Below are positions 14,501-21,520 of a stretch of DNA of 64,000 bases, piece after piece (the first letter of the stretch is position 1; every line of letters starts with the position of its first letter). Source of the DNA: Riptortus pedestris (Eukaryota; Arthropoda; Insecta; Hemiptera; Alydidae); contig CM032230.1 in the NCBI GenBank assembly GCA_019009955.1, forward strand, positions 23,678,001-23,742,000, in the 5' to 3' direction. Both the position numbers and the translations under genes were made by a program. The notes under the pieces are model-generated. The model saw only the letters and a list, made by a program, of their open reading frames with translations. It searched no databases and was not told where the DNA came from.

Positions 14501-17500
14501 AGGTTGTACTCATGATGTGATTCGATCATACCCAGGAGATGACGAAAATGAGGTCCGTTCAATTTTATATATGTATTTATATATAGTTAACGCTCTAGTG
14601 GTTGCAGTTTTTGTTTGATCATTACCAAACATGATATTTAATTGTTTTATTTAAAAAGAAATATTAACTTCATTAATGGCAGAAATCGGACCAGTGGGAG
14701 GGGGAATTTTGAAAGATCTTTGTTACTATGAGTTGGATCAAAAATATGGACATAACTAATCTTATTTCAAATTAAATTACCTATAAATGCTTGTACATGT
14801 TCTTTCTCTATCTCAAATATTAACGGAGCTATTTGCATTTTTAGCATTCGAGAAACCTCCCTTTCTTTTCATCGCAGGTTATGAATGAGCCAACATATCA
14901 TGACTGCCATCTTTCAAGCAGAAATATCAAATATTGGGTTAAAAAAAAAAAAATCATTTCTAGAGATATTGTACATGCAAAGTGTTCTGATGATCCCCCA
15001 CCCTCCTGCCTTTGTTTTTGGATTACTGAAATTAGAGTGATTGAGATAAATGTTATTCTGGTTTATAATAAATTGCAGCACTAATATAGTAAATAGTTTT
15101 AAATAAAATTAATACATTATATTCAGATATATTTGAGAAATTGTTTTTCTTTCCAAAATATTTCTATCTTCCAGCTCTGAGAGATTGGCTGACCTGTTTG
15201 TTTACATTTTAGACGCAGAAATGTAACGTTTCAGAAAACCTAATTTTACTGAAACATTTCTCATTATTATTTGTATTTGTTCACTTAATATTCATCGGTG
15301 GTGTTAAGTGTAAAAATAAATAGAATTATCTATTGTAAAAGTGCACGTGGGAAATCTGCTTTGTTTACACAGCCCCTGCGTAATGAACTTTTATTTTGGA
15401 AACTGTACTGTTTCTAATTTCATCTTTTCATTTATTTATATTTTTTTTCAAGGCAGCAGAAAGTGCTGCTTGCAGAGCGATTAGGTATATTTTACAAAAG
15501 GATGATATAAGGAGACCTCCAATTTCTACTGGAATGGGCTATAGGGTTCCGCATTCAAACATAAGACACCCTTCACCTAATATAAGGTATTTATTTTAGT
15601 TTTTATTTTATTTTTAAATAGATATAATTGCCATAGAAATTAAAGTTTTGATGACCTAAGTTTTTTTTAAATGGGATTTTCTTTTCGCATTAATATGTTC
15701 CGGAAGATGGAATTGGATTTCCATTTTATGACTTTTACCACAATGTGAAATTACTTATTCTGAACAATTCAAAACCTTGTATAAAAAAATTGACACCAAA
15801 ATTTTTACTTCTGAGGTGTGTAATATATAATATAAGTCAGTGTATAATTAGGAATGTAATAGTTTTAAAAGAGAACAATAGTTTTTGATTTATTTCATTA
15901 AACGATGTATCTTTTTTAGAGATGCTCTATAGACCTTATCCCAACATTATCCCCCTCATTCTATACATTGGTTGATTAAGGAAATTTGGAATGCATTTGT
16001 ATATGTCATTTTTGCTCCCAAATTTGTTCATGCCCCAAATATTATTATTAGAGTAGATTATTTGTCTTTCAATCTTTATTCTATAATACATTGTTGGTTA
16101 GCTCTCATTGAGTGCTATTTAAAAGTGATCACTAGATCTTCATAATATATATAAGTGTAACCTCTGTCATTAATTTTTTCTGAGAATTTCAAAAATTGTT
16201 CCCCGTCCATATTATTAAGATATCAAAAGTTTAATAAAAAATAAATTTCATCTTAACCCTTAAACTGGTCACCCCAATAGTTATATTGGATTTTAGCAAA
16301 AACAAGGTAATGCTTATTTCAGATTGTGTCCCACGTTACATTAAGTGACTTCAAGCTTCTTGTTTTTCATTCCCCTTTCTTCTTCCTGTATTTTCACATT
16401 TATTTAATTGAGACAAGCCTGTATGGGATATTCAATGTTTTTAAATTAATTAATTTAATTAGTGTACCAATATTATATCACAAAATTAGATGTTACATTA
16501 TATTTTAAATATGCTTCCAGAAGTGGCACTGGTCTGCTTCCAATACCTCCAATGCAGTGGTGCGCTACAAGAAAACCAATAAGAATTGACAATAGCAACA
16601 GACGAAGTCCTAGAGGCCCCACTCCACCTTACAGCCATATTCACGTAAGGAATGTATATGAAATTTATTTATTCAAAGCTGAAAGCTGTCCATTTCCAAC
16701 CTCTATAGCAACATGGGCCATTAAGCAGACATTGTGGGTAAAATTTCTTTATTTCTCTCGCAAAAGGCCTAAGTAAATACCATCACTCCTAACGTGTATG
16801 CTTTCACTTACATCCTGTAGAATATTTTTAACTTTCGAAATTCCCCTCCTCCCACTGTTCCGATTTCAGCCATTAATGAATTTGATCTTTAGTTTTACAT
16901 AAAATGCTAAATATTGATTTATTTGTTTATTATTATCTTCGTCCGCTTTATGCTACTAGGCTAATTGGGGCGGGTTATCTACAGGTTACTACCCTTTTCT
17001 AGCCAGGGTGTGCCCAAGGATTTTATTTAATGAGTCTGTCACTAAATAAATTTCTACTGCCCAGGGCGGGAATCGAACCCGCCACTCTAGGTCTACCATG
17101 CGAGATTAGGACCAACGCCCTAACTAGCACGGCCAACCTGAGCCCCCTTTAAATATTGAGTTTGGTAACGATCAAACAAAAGTTGTGTTGGTAGAGCTTT
17201 AACACACACACAAATATATAGTTTTGAATGGACCCCATGTTCATTATCGTCTTAAGGGAAATCTGCTAGGTTGTTCTCATGACACAATTTTCGAATAATT
17301 TCCATAAATGTCCATCAATCCTACCTACGTAGTAGGTGACGAAATTTAGGTCCGTAGAAAATGATATACATTTGTCTGTTATTGCTCTAGGGGTCACAAT
17401 TTTTGTTCGATTGTTACCGAACTCGATGTCTAAGGGTTTCTCATACAAAATTAAAGATCAAATTCTTTAATGGCTGAAATTGGATCTATGGGAGGAGTGG

Positions 17501-18666
17501 TTCTAAACCCTGGACAAAGAATACGGTAAGAGGTTAAAGGGGGAATTTAAAAATGTATAATACCTCCGTTATTCTGAGTTGTATCAAAAAATGTTATATA
17601 ACTAATTGATACTCTACACTTGTTGTTCTAAACATTTTTTGATATCTAAAATATTAAGCAGCTTATTTGTACTTTGTTTTCAGCCATTAGTAAACCTACA
17701 CTTCTACTCACTAGATTTTTACTTAGAAATATAAATTACATGGTGAGATGAGGGTCAATAGTGTCTCAAACCTGTATCTATAAAATCTGTTTAGTTTATT
17801 CAGCCCTTGAGCGGCAGACTTTTAAGATTTCACAGTTGCGAGCTATCAGAATTCTTAAAACGTATACACAAAGAATTCTGAAAGCTCGCATTATACAATA
17901 AAGAGTCTACTGAATTCATAATGAATATTACATGACTGCAATATGCATGTATATATTTGGTACATTTCATGCTAGGACTTGTCTGTCAGTTAGTACAACA
18001 AAGAATTGAAAACAATTCTGTTGATGACTTCCTAAAGAGCCATGCAATATATGGGGACGTAGTTTCTTCTACCTGTTGGTGGTGAGGGATGTTTCGTGTT
18101 CCGCTTGTATGTTTACTGTCTAGAGGGCCAGTAGATCTACTTTGTGGTTAACGACCTTACCAGCTTATTAATATTTATCCAGCCAGTCCCTATTGAGTTC
18201 ATTCCAATAGATCCCCTCTGGAGCTATTATTCCTCACTGCTTTTTACAGTTTCAAATTAAAGTGAAGATTGTTCTTCAATATAATTGATTTCATATATTA
18301 GTCTGTTCTTGCAGTGAACATGCTCTTTATATACTATTCTTTCATCTTTTATATATTATTTTATTATAATATGTTAATTTATATTAATTTGTTTTAATTA
18401 ATCTATTACAGCCATTTCAGAGGCAAAATTTTGGTATTCCAAATGCCGATGGCTCAGCTGGTCCAAGCAACAATGAGAGGTTATCAAACGTAAACAAAGC
18501 TGACCATGAAAAAAAAGGAAATACAGATAGTAGACCTTCACCAAGCAACTGGACACCCAAGCCGAACAGCCAGCAAATGCCAAGGAGAGGTGCTGGCAGA
18601 TCAAGACCTAGAATTGCAGCCAACTTCTCTGTTCCCATATCTAATAACAATAATCAAATCCCCTAA
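1617..18666 (+). CDS. XRN1: XRN1/pacman-type 5'-3' exoribonuclease 1, C-terminal part (11 exons, 5' end outside window)
   Basis: XRN1 is the cytoplasmic 5'-3' exoribonuclease that degrades decapped mRNA. Only the C-terminal tail is here: exons 1617-1655, 3285-3341, 3816-3865, 3960-4076, 6929-7024, 7107-7259, 11349-11421, 12292-12416, 15453-15586, 16521-16644 and 18412-18666, joined in frame to TAA at 18664. They give about 406 residues. Matches to the metazoan XRN1 tail, judged from memory, are: DSEFQAFWNVLQ (exon 4), a short helical ALRKLLKLTDS block (exon 6), a dsRBD-like segment running from LVQLCTSK through SFVSDHNYGTHV to AAESAACRAIRYI (exons 7-9), proline-rich IPPMQW (exon 10), and the basic end GRSRPRIAANFSVP. 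In human XRN1 the equivalent end binds the decapping scaffold EDC4. The catalytic Xrn N domain is not in the window. The orthology call is from motif order, not from a search. Confidence 0.85.
1656..2292. other. XRN1 intron, no feature recognised
   Basis: AT-rich intron sequence with no supported gene. A poly-A-rich run lies at about 2255-2272. Confidence 0.5.
2293..3171. mobile_element. TIR-bounded DNA element, unclassified
   Basis: The left end is GAAGTGAAAACTCCTTTAGC and the right end is the reverse complement of GAAGTGAAAACTTCTTTAGG. The right-end block, GTGGCGGTGTCGC through gaagttttcacttc, occurs twice (about 2940-3004 and 3081-3171). No transposase frame and no clear target duplication is seen. 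Confidence 0.5.
3285..3341 (+). CDS. XRN1: XRN1 exon b (57 nt)
   Basis: The acceptor is tttttag and the donor is TTTAG followed by GTATGT. It reads DSRIFLPSKDSNPSFQYL plus one base that completes a glycine with the next exon. A multiple of three in length, so it may be cassette-spliced. Confidence 0.7.
   Translation: MIVEYFFPVRTVIQAFNI
3449..3499. repeat. TA microsatellite
   Basis: An uninterrupted (TA)n run of about 50 bases in an XRN1 intron, next to a foldback. Confidence 0.9.
3505..3715. repeat. Foldback (inverted repeat, about 80-bp arms)
   Basis: Left arm about 3505-3587 (gagttttggtcaaatttggt, cttagtttatgctgatattt) pairs with right arm about 3630-3715 (aatatcggcataaactaaga, ttgaccaaaactccgaaaag) around a loop of about 45 bases. 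It is bordered on both sides by TA repeats. A MITE-like foldback is likely. Confidence 0.7.
3816..3865 (+). CDS. XRN1: XRN1 exon c, ending at a GC donor
   Basis: Acceptor tgttttag. It reads GNPKVKEFFHGYINSGK and ends AAG followed by GCAAGT, the typical form of the minor GC-AG intron class. With this donor the frame closes exactly onto the next exon. Confidence 0.75.
3866..3959 (+). other. GC-AG intron of XRN1 (94 nt)
   Basis: The donor is AAG/GCAAGTCT and the acceptor is ttttttatag. No GT donor near 3866 gives an open junction. It is one of the shortest introns in the gene. Confidence 0.7.
3960..4076 (+). CDS. XRN1: XRN1 exon d
   Basis: 39 codons in phase 0, beginning LASPPSVYRMPFFPNNQG and ending DSEFQAFWNVLQ. 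The acidic/aromatic end resembles the short D-E-F-x-x-(I/F)-W-x-x-L-Q block of the metazoan XRN1 tail. The donor is CAG/GTAGCA. Confidence 0.85.
4077..4586. other. XRN1 intron, no feature recognised
   Basis: AT-rich sequence between exon d and the mariner-like element. Confidence 0.5.
4587..5247 (-). mobile_element. Mariner-like element with about 200-bp terminal inverted repeats, internally deleted
   Basis: TA duplications at 4587-4588 and 5246-5247 flank CGAGGGTCGTCCAGAAAATA and its inverse. The arms are about 194 and 211 bp, and the right arm has a short local duplication in its CACCTCTC tract. This is far longer than usual for mariners. Only the helix-turn-helix end of a transposase is left inside. 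Confidence 0.8.
4784..5083 (-). pseudogene. Mariner-family transposase N-terminal HTH fragment
   Basis: The - strand frame opens MEPSMSRPATSIPVPSRVVL inside the right arm, then LRGVIQFLYAQGFKSVQIHE, VMSESMVRRWVREFKAGRYS and EDESGRGRPSVV. This is the two-helix DNA-binding pattern of Mos1-like transposases (HTH_48 type). The frame runs straight into the left arm, so the catalytic DDD/E domain is absent. Confidence 0.75.
5248..5426. other. XRN1 intron spacer
   Basis: No feature is seen between the mariner-like element and the family A copy. Confidence 0.4.
5427..6360 (-). mobile_element. Family A element, near-complete copy (Helentron-like HINE)
   Basis: About 930 bp. On the + strand it begins TTTTTAGCAGATTTCCCTTA and ends GGGAAATCTGCTTAGTTTCA, then ACAGCTCCTGCCTGACGGTC and TTTT. 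AGCAGATTTCCC near one end is inverted as GGGAAATCTGCT near the other. The first end carries a palindrome around TTAA (degenerate here). A TA array sits about 125 bp in. There is no ORF. Strand follows the Helentron model, with the hairpin at the 3' end. Confidence 0.7.
5554..5595. repeat. TA microsatellite inside family A element
   Basis: A (TA)n run flanked by the family blocks gtccgttcaaaat and tttgtctgttaatgctc. Confidence 0.9.
6361..6928. other. XRN1 intron, no feature recognised
   Basis: AT-rich with short chance open frames. No supported gene. Confidence 0.5.
6929..7024 (+). CDS. XRN1: XRN1 exon e
   Basis: 32 codons in phase 0, reading NHKTPEEKPLRPNVPLSEES and ending ADPAVSIE. It is a low-complexity proline/acidic linker. 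Acceptor ttatttag, donor GAG/GTAGTT. Confidence 0.8.
7107..7259 (+). CDS. XRN1: XRN1 exon f
   Basis: 51 codons in phase 0. It opens QTNALRKLLKLTDSPSPGND, matching the short amphipathic R-x-L-K-x-I/L-L-K block of the XRN1 tail, then runs into a Q/P-rich stretch ending NKFPPQQ. The donor is CAA/GTAAGC. Confidence 0.85.
7260..8303. other. XRN1 intron, no feature recognised
   Basis: Start of the 4-kb intron after exon f. AT-rich, no recognised repeat or gene. Confidence 0.5.
8304..8880 (-). mobile_element. Family A element, internally deleted
   Basis: Begins TTTTAGCAGATTTCCCTTAT with a GGGAAATCAGC inverted partner and ends CCCCTGCATGACAGACTTTT. It carries the shared blocks (atacccaggagatgatgaa, agctgaaatcggacc) and a C-run, with a collapsed AT array. 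The terminal GGGAAATCTGCT is missing. Confidence 0.7.
9228..9434 (-). mobile_element. tRNA-derived SINE, copy 1
   Basis: The inverse strand starts GGGGCTCAGGTGAGCC, has a degraded B box, and ends in the common tail (CTGGCTAGAAAAGG, GTAACCTATAGATAA, AAAAAGTGGACGTTA). Diverged about equally along its length. Confidence 0.75.
9602..10292. mobile_element. TTAA-flanked piggyBac-like non-autonomous element with internal palindromes
   Basis: TTAA at 9602-9605 and 10289-10292. The inverted termini are CCCTTTAACAGCT and its inverse AGCTGTTAAAGGG. Subterminal repeats of CTCCAGACGAGATATCTCGTC type occur at about 9616-9640, 9660-9680 and 9707-9720, some decayed. GC-rich ends surround an AT-rich core. 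No transposase frame. Confidence 0.7.
10439..10950 (-). mobile_element. Family A element with a doubled end
   Basis: Starts attagtagattcccttaagg and runs through the family blocks. It then has two successive copies of the distal end, GGGAAATCAGCTTAGTTTAC to about 10900 and GGGAAATCTGCTTAGATTAT to about 10950. Confidence 0.65.
11005..11165 (-). repeat. Family A fragment
   Basis: Partial start (attagtagattacccttta, tgtattcatggtgtgatttt) and aaagctcaggttcatta block, without the microsatellite. Confidence 0.5.
11349..11421 (+). CDS. XRN1: XRN1 exon g (start of dsRBD-like segment)
   Basis: Reads TRHQTKSCGHMGCCSDLVQL then CTSK, leaving one base for the next exon. The LVQLCTSK stretch starts the first helix of the dsRBD-like C-terminal segment. 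Acceptor ggttttag, donor AGA/GTAAGTA. Confidence 0.85.
11422..12291. other. XRN1 intron with a family A end fragment
   Basis: Mostly featureless. Near 12187-12235 is gggaaattacttagtttaca, a lone family A end. Confidence 0.45.
12292..12416 (+). CDS. XRN1: XRN1 exon h (core of dsRBD-like segment)
   Basis: Reads NIPYPEYIYRSPSSGEFTCT then VSFVSDHNYGTHVGDKCRTKEE in part: two beta strands with a Y/F-rich face, then G-x-H and the approach to the final helix, as in double-stranded-RNA-binding folds. Acceptor tcttttcag, donor GAA/GTGAGT. Confidence 0.88.
12473..12885 (-). mobile_element. Family A element, truncated at piggyBac sequence
   Basis: Starts ttttagcaaatttctcttaa and follows the family to about 12885, where piggyBac coding sequence begins abruptly. 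Nothing after 14250 continues this copy clearly, because the next copy starts afresh at 14466. Confidence 0.6.
12886..13420 (+). pseudogene. piggyBac transposase C-terminal fragment (+ strand)
   Basis: An open frame with the late part of the DDE_Tnp_1_7 domain: IRNVLAISSMHFDGKIDE, then PTIITHYNQTKVGVDILDKM, RRWPMVVFFSLLNNAGINSQ and GNGHDVPPRRLFLQRLGRDL. The Y-N-x-x-K-x-G-V-D-x-L-D block is diagnostic for piggyBac transposases. After GRDLP it diverges from the inverted copy next door. It lacks the catalytic start and the cysteine-rich end, so it is a fragment lodged in an XRN1 intron. Confidence 0.85.
13421..13699. other. Spacer between inverted piggyBac fragments
   Basis: AT-rich, no coding sequence seen. 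It is the centre of the inverted pair. Confidence 0.4.
13700..14235 (-). pseudogene. piggyBac transposase C-terminal fragment (- strand), with cysteine-rich tail
   Basis: Inverted relative to 12886-13420 and closely related: SMHFDGGKDD, LHYNQTKVGVDILDKMRSLY, then after a frame break MVVFFSLLNIAGINSQVIYL. A second frame gives ERESLEEQLQKRKSI-like sequence through ASRRNNF-type to RKRCFLCHQTNTKIYKKY. One stop later it reads CKICGQYLCLSHC. The C-x2-C spacings are those of the piggyBac C-terminal cysteine-rich DNA-binding domain. Two frame changes and one stop make it inactive. Confidence 0.8.
14466..15391 (-). mobile_element. Family A element, near-complete copy
   Basis: Starts ggcagatttccctcaaggga, keeps gaggttgtactcatgatgtg, cgaaaatgaggtccgttcaa and the later blocks, and ends gggaaatctgctttgtttac followed by cagcccctgcgtaatgaact. 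It is about 925 bp, almost the same length as the 5427 copy. Confidence 0.7.
15453..15586 (+). CDS. XRN1: XRN1 exon i (last helix of dsRBD-like segment)
   Basis: Begins AAESAACRAIRYILQKDD, the A-rich helix that closes the dsRBD-like fold, then continues into a basic, proline-rich linker (GMGYRVPHSNIRHPSPNI). It leaves AG for the next codon. Acceptor tttttcaag, donor AAG/GTATTT. Confidence 0.88.
15587..16520. other. XRN1 intron, no feature recognised
   Basis: AT-rich sequence with no supported gene or repeat. Confidence 0.45.
16521..16644 (+). CDS. XRN1: XRN1 exon j
   Basis: Completes an arginine codon, then reads SGTGLLPIPPMQWCATRKPI and ends RGPTPPYSHIH. Proline/arginine-rich and disordered. 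Acceptor cttccag, donor CAC/GTAAGG. Confidence 0.85.
16826..17268 (+). mobile_element. Family A element split by a SINE
   Basis: Inverse orientation to most copies. It holds gatttcagccattaatgaat before the SINE and ttgagtttggtaacgatcaa, then ttaagggaaatctgct, after it. The SINE at 16918-17149 clearly inserted later. Confidence 0.75.
16918..17149 (-). mobile_element. tRNA-derived SINE, copy 2, with target-site duplication
   Basis: Flanked by TAAATATTGA at 16908-16917 and 17150-17159. The inverse strand reads GGGGCTCAGGTTGGCCGTGC, with B box GGTTCGATTCC, then the tail ending AAAGCGGACGAAG and (AATAA)n. It is the best preserved copy, so probably the youngest. Confidence 0.9.
17262..17825 (-). 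mobile_element. Family A element, inverted next to the previous copy
   Basis: It runs from the shared start region (gttctcatgacacaattttc, gtccatcaatcctacctacg) to aaatctgtttagtttattca then gcccttgagcggcagact. It is head-to-head with the 16826-17268 copy. Confidence 0.65.
17837..17890. repeat. Short hairpin, about 20-bp stem
   Basis: GCGAGCTATCAGAATTCTT (17838-17856) pairs with AAGAATTCTGAAAGCTCGC (17871-17889), with one mismatch and a 14-nt loop. In the last XRN1 intron. Confidence 0.7.
17891..18411. other. XRN1 last intron, remaining sequence
   Basis: No gene or recognised repeat. A moderately GC-richer patch lies at about 18050-18240. Confidence 0.4.
18412..18666 (+). CDS. XRN1: XRN1 terminal coding exon
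   Basis: 84 codons plus TAA, polar and S/N/P-rich, ending with the basic motif GRSRPRIAANFSVPISNNNN. That motif matches the position and pattern of the human XRN1 C-terminal peptide that contacts EDC4. The acceptor is ctattacag. Confidence 0.88.
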   Translation, partial: PFQRQNFGIPNADGSAGPSNNERLSNVNKADHEKKGNTDSRPSPSNWTPKPNSQQMPRRGAGRSRPRIAANFSVPISNNNNQIP

Positions 18667-18770
18667 GTGCAAAGATTGTTTTGAACCATAATTTATTTTT
18701 CACCATTGTATGTAAAGAAGTAAATGTATATTATTGGGCAACAAATAAATTATTACTTAGTATTTTTTAA
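18667..18770 (+). terminator. XRN1 3' UTR with AATAAA signal
   Basis: A short 3' UTR follows the TAA. AATAAA lies at 18744-18749, about 80 nt after the stop, in a T-rich context. Cleavage probably falls within about 30 nt downstream. Confidence 0.6.
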
Positions 18771-19379
18771 ACAAAGTCTTAGAGTGTACTATTCGGATGA
18801 AAACCTTAAAATGTGTGTTTTTGAACCCTGTGATTGCCGTTTTTATATAAAATACATATGAAAATATACCATAATATTGATTTTCATTTGTAATTTTAAG
18901 CTCGTCTTATCTAAATATTAATGGAACATCATTTTTACTAAATAGAAGGACAATTCTCTTATATTTTGTATTCCTCCCTAAAACTTTATTAATTCATAAA
19001 TGGTGTTTATGAGATATTGGGTTAAGGCCAATTCTCTTATTTATTGAACATTTAAATAAAAAGTAAACAAACAAAAAGCACTGAACTCATAACTTTGCAT
19101 TCAAAACAGTGTGTGCACATTTAGTAGTATATAATCTATCAAACCAATATTATTCAGGTGCATCTGTGTTAATCCTTGTTGTATATCCTGCAGCCATCTT
19201 ACGCTTATTCCGTGACACAGAATTATTATTTATATATGTACACATTGCCATTATGTGCAACAAGACACCAGAATTGTATTGAATTTCTCCAACAGACTTT
19301 CCTAATACTCAACCCACTCTTTCCTTTAATGAATAGTTTGTGTATATGCTTTTTAATGCTCAGGTCTATCAACTGAGCA
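18771..19379. other. Intergenic, no feature recognised
   Basis: AT-rich sequence after the XRN1 polyadenylation signal. Confidence 0.45.
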
Positions 19380-20513
19380 TTAACACGTTCAGGACGGACT
19401 TCAAAAATGTGGTCTATCCACAAGGACGGCACGGGGTCAATAGACCCCGTGGTGCAACTATCCACAAGGACGGCACGGGGTCAATCGACCCCGTACTTAT
19501 GTCCCCTTTTAATGCACTACTACAACTCGAAAAATGAACTAAATTGCAATATTCAAACATTTTTTTACTCTTTGGACATCAAAAAATATATGGCAGTCGC
19601 AGGCCGTGTGTTCATCAATTTTTTGTTACGTGACTTAGAAATTAATATTTACCTTACATTTTTCACCTTGTTGGGAACTGTTTTTCTCCTTTGTGTGATA
19701 GTTTTGGTGATCAACAAAGGATTTTAATTTTTTTTATACTTTAAAATGGGTGAATATGAATTAACTTTAAATTACAACACATTAGAATCAAAATTTATTA
19801 GTTTATAAAGATAAAATTACAAAACGAGAAAAACAAACTAGGAACTAGGAGTTTAAGCAAATAATTGGAAAATAAACATAATAAAGAAAAAATATGAATA
19901 AACAAATAATTATTTTGTAATTAACAATTCTTCATTATCACAATGGTTAGGACATAGATTTATGGCAGTTGTTGAAGCATTGTAGACAAAGTGACTTCAT
20001 GTTGCACTCTTCACAATACGTTATAACTTTTTTGTCTGCTTCTTTAGAAGACAATGTTTTTCTTAAGTTTTCGAAACAGCCAAAACACATTTTTTAATAA
20101 AGCTAAATCCACTAATTGTCGGCCACGTGATTTGCTCATTATACAGATTAATGTTTCGAAACGACAGCAAAAAGTAAACTGAAATGGGAGGGACGCGTTC
20201 TGTCATTTACATAAGCTATGTAAATAACAGAACAAGCGGTTCAGAGGAAAATCACGGGGCTATGTGCCGGACTAGAGCCCAAATACCACTCTCCAGGCCG
20301 GCACGGGGTCATAAAGCCCCGTGCATTTTTTCAATGATATACAACGTATTTTTTGGATTTGAAATGCATAAACGTACTATTTTTAATTATATTTACTAGT
20401 ACAAAGCAAAAACCGTCAAAGTATTTTTTGAACATTTATCTTCAAAATCAACCCGTCATGGGAGACAGTTACGTACGGGATCAATTGACCCCGTGCCGTC
20501 CTTAACGTGTTAA
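19380..20513 (-). mobile_element. TTAA-flanked piggyBac-like element with GGGGTCAATTGACCCC-type palindromes
   Basis: TTAA at 19380-19383 and 20510-20513. The termini are CACGTTCAGGACGG and the inverse of CACGTTAAGGACGG (13 of 14). Inside are repeated palindromic modules of the kind GGCACGGGGTCAATAGACCC at about 19425-19497, about 20298-20322 and 20476-20500. On the - strand it keeps a 47-codon ORF for a piggyBac cysteine-rich domain only. Confidence 0.8.
19947..20090 (-). CDS. 47-residue ORF: isolated piggyBac-type cysteine-rich domain
   Basis: ATG at 20090 and TAA at 19947. It begins MCFGCFENLRKTLSSKEADK and continues with YCEECNMKSLCLQCFNNCHK. The pattern is C-x2-C, x20 or so, C-x2-C, then C-x2-C-x3-C-H. 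This matches the C-terminal DNA-binding cysteine-rich domain of piggyBac transposases, which recognises terminal repeat sequence. The catalytic domain is gone, and an ATG falls just before the first cysteine. Intact frame, function unknown; it may be only a deletion remnant. Confidence 0.6.
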   Translation of the reverse strand: MCFGCFENLRKTLSSKEADKKVITYCEECNMKSLCLQCFNNCHKSMS

Positions 20514-21054
20514 TTCTCTTTATATTTTAATACATTCTTAAGTTTTCTGCATCATTCTTCTGTCTGTGAATTATGCTCCAATAACTACCAGAGGTATTAA
20601 GAAACTTCACTGTGATACATCCTAATTAGGTGATATATATATAGCAGTGAACGTGGAACTTCTTATCATTACCTTTGCACTATATACAGTTAGCAATGAC
20701 CTCTTGCTTAGTGTCACTTGCCAGATAATGGTATTATATGTATCAGTTAGCCTCTTGTTTGTAATTAGCAATGGTGATGTACTGTGGAGATACTTAATAC
20801 CCTTTAAGCTTCCAAATCAATTAAAGTTTGAAGCATTCAGGCACTTATAGGCTTCTGATTGTAGGGTACAATAGTTGAGTTCACACAGGTTTTTTTTTAA
20901 AACCAAGCAAATTTTGCACGTGCTAGAATGGCATGATCTTCTATTCACAATACTATCATGGGCAGAATTCATCTTGATTAGCGTAAATGCCCTACATTAG
21001 TCACAGGAAGGTGAAAATTTGTATCTCATCTAACACACACACCTTCCAACCTGC
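20514..21054. other. Intergenic, no feature recognised
   Basis: AT-rich. A 67-codon chance frame at 20647-20850 has no recognisable similarity. Confidence 0.4.
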
Positions 21055-21520
21055 TCAGTGTTGAAAAATATTCATTATTAAATGTCAGATCGAAAGTTGT
21101 TTAAAAACAATCTTATTATAAATAGTTTTTCTTTATCTTGAATATTAGTATATTTTAGTTTTCAGCCTTCAGTAAACCTTCCCCACTCCCATTCGTATCA
21201 TATTAACAATCTTCTATATCGTGAATCAGTATGTGAGATACATGCAAATTAAAATCATTTTAAGATTTTATATCCTAAACCACATGACTTTTATTAGATC
21301 AACACCACACTCATGGATAACTAAATCATTGAACAAAGATTATATTAGGTAATGGCTAAAATCCAACTAACTTAATTCCTGCATACATAAGCTTCTTACA
21401 GAGGGGATATGAAGAATAAGTGGCGAGATGAGGTCTTCAGTTTATCATATGCCAGGTGTGTGGAAAATTTGCTTAGTTTAAACAGCACCCGCATAATTAG
21501 AAAATACTTTATAATTAAGG
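21055..21520 (-). repeat. Family A distal fragment
   Basis: Contains tcagatcgaaagttgt, tattttagttttcagccttc, a C-run, and the end tggaaaatttgcttagttta followed by aacagcacccgcataatta. The microsatellite half is missing. Confidence 0.6.

Noticed and set aside
17033..17149. tRNA gene
   Set aside because: A and B box-like blocks are present, but the cloverleaf is imperfect and the sequence continues into the SINE tail with target duplications. It is a SINE head.
18398..18650. Two - strand frames of 68-77 codons and a + strand frame at 18506
   Set aside because: Overlap the last XRN1 exon in other frames.
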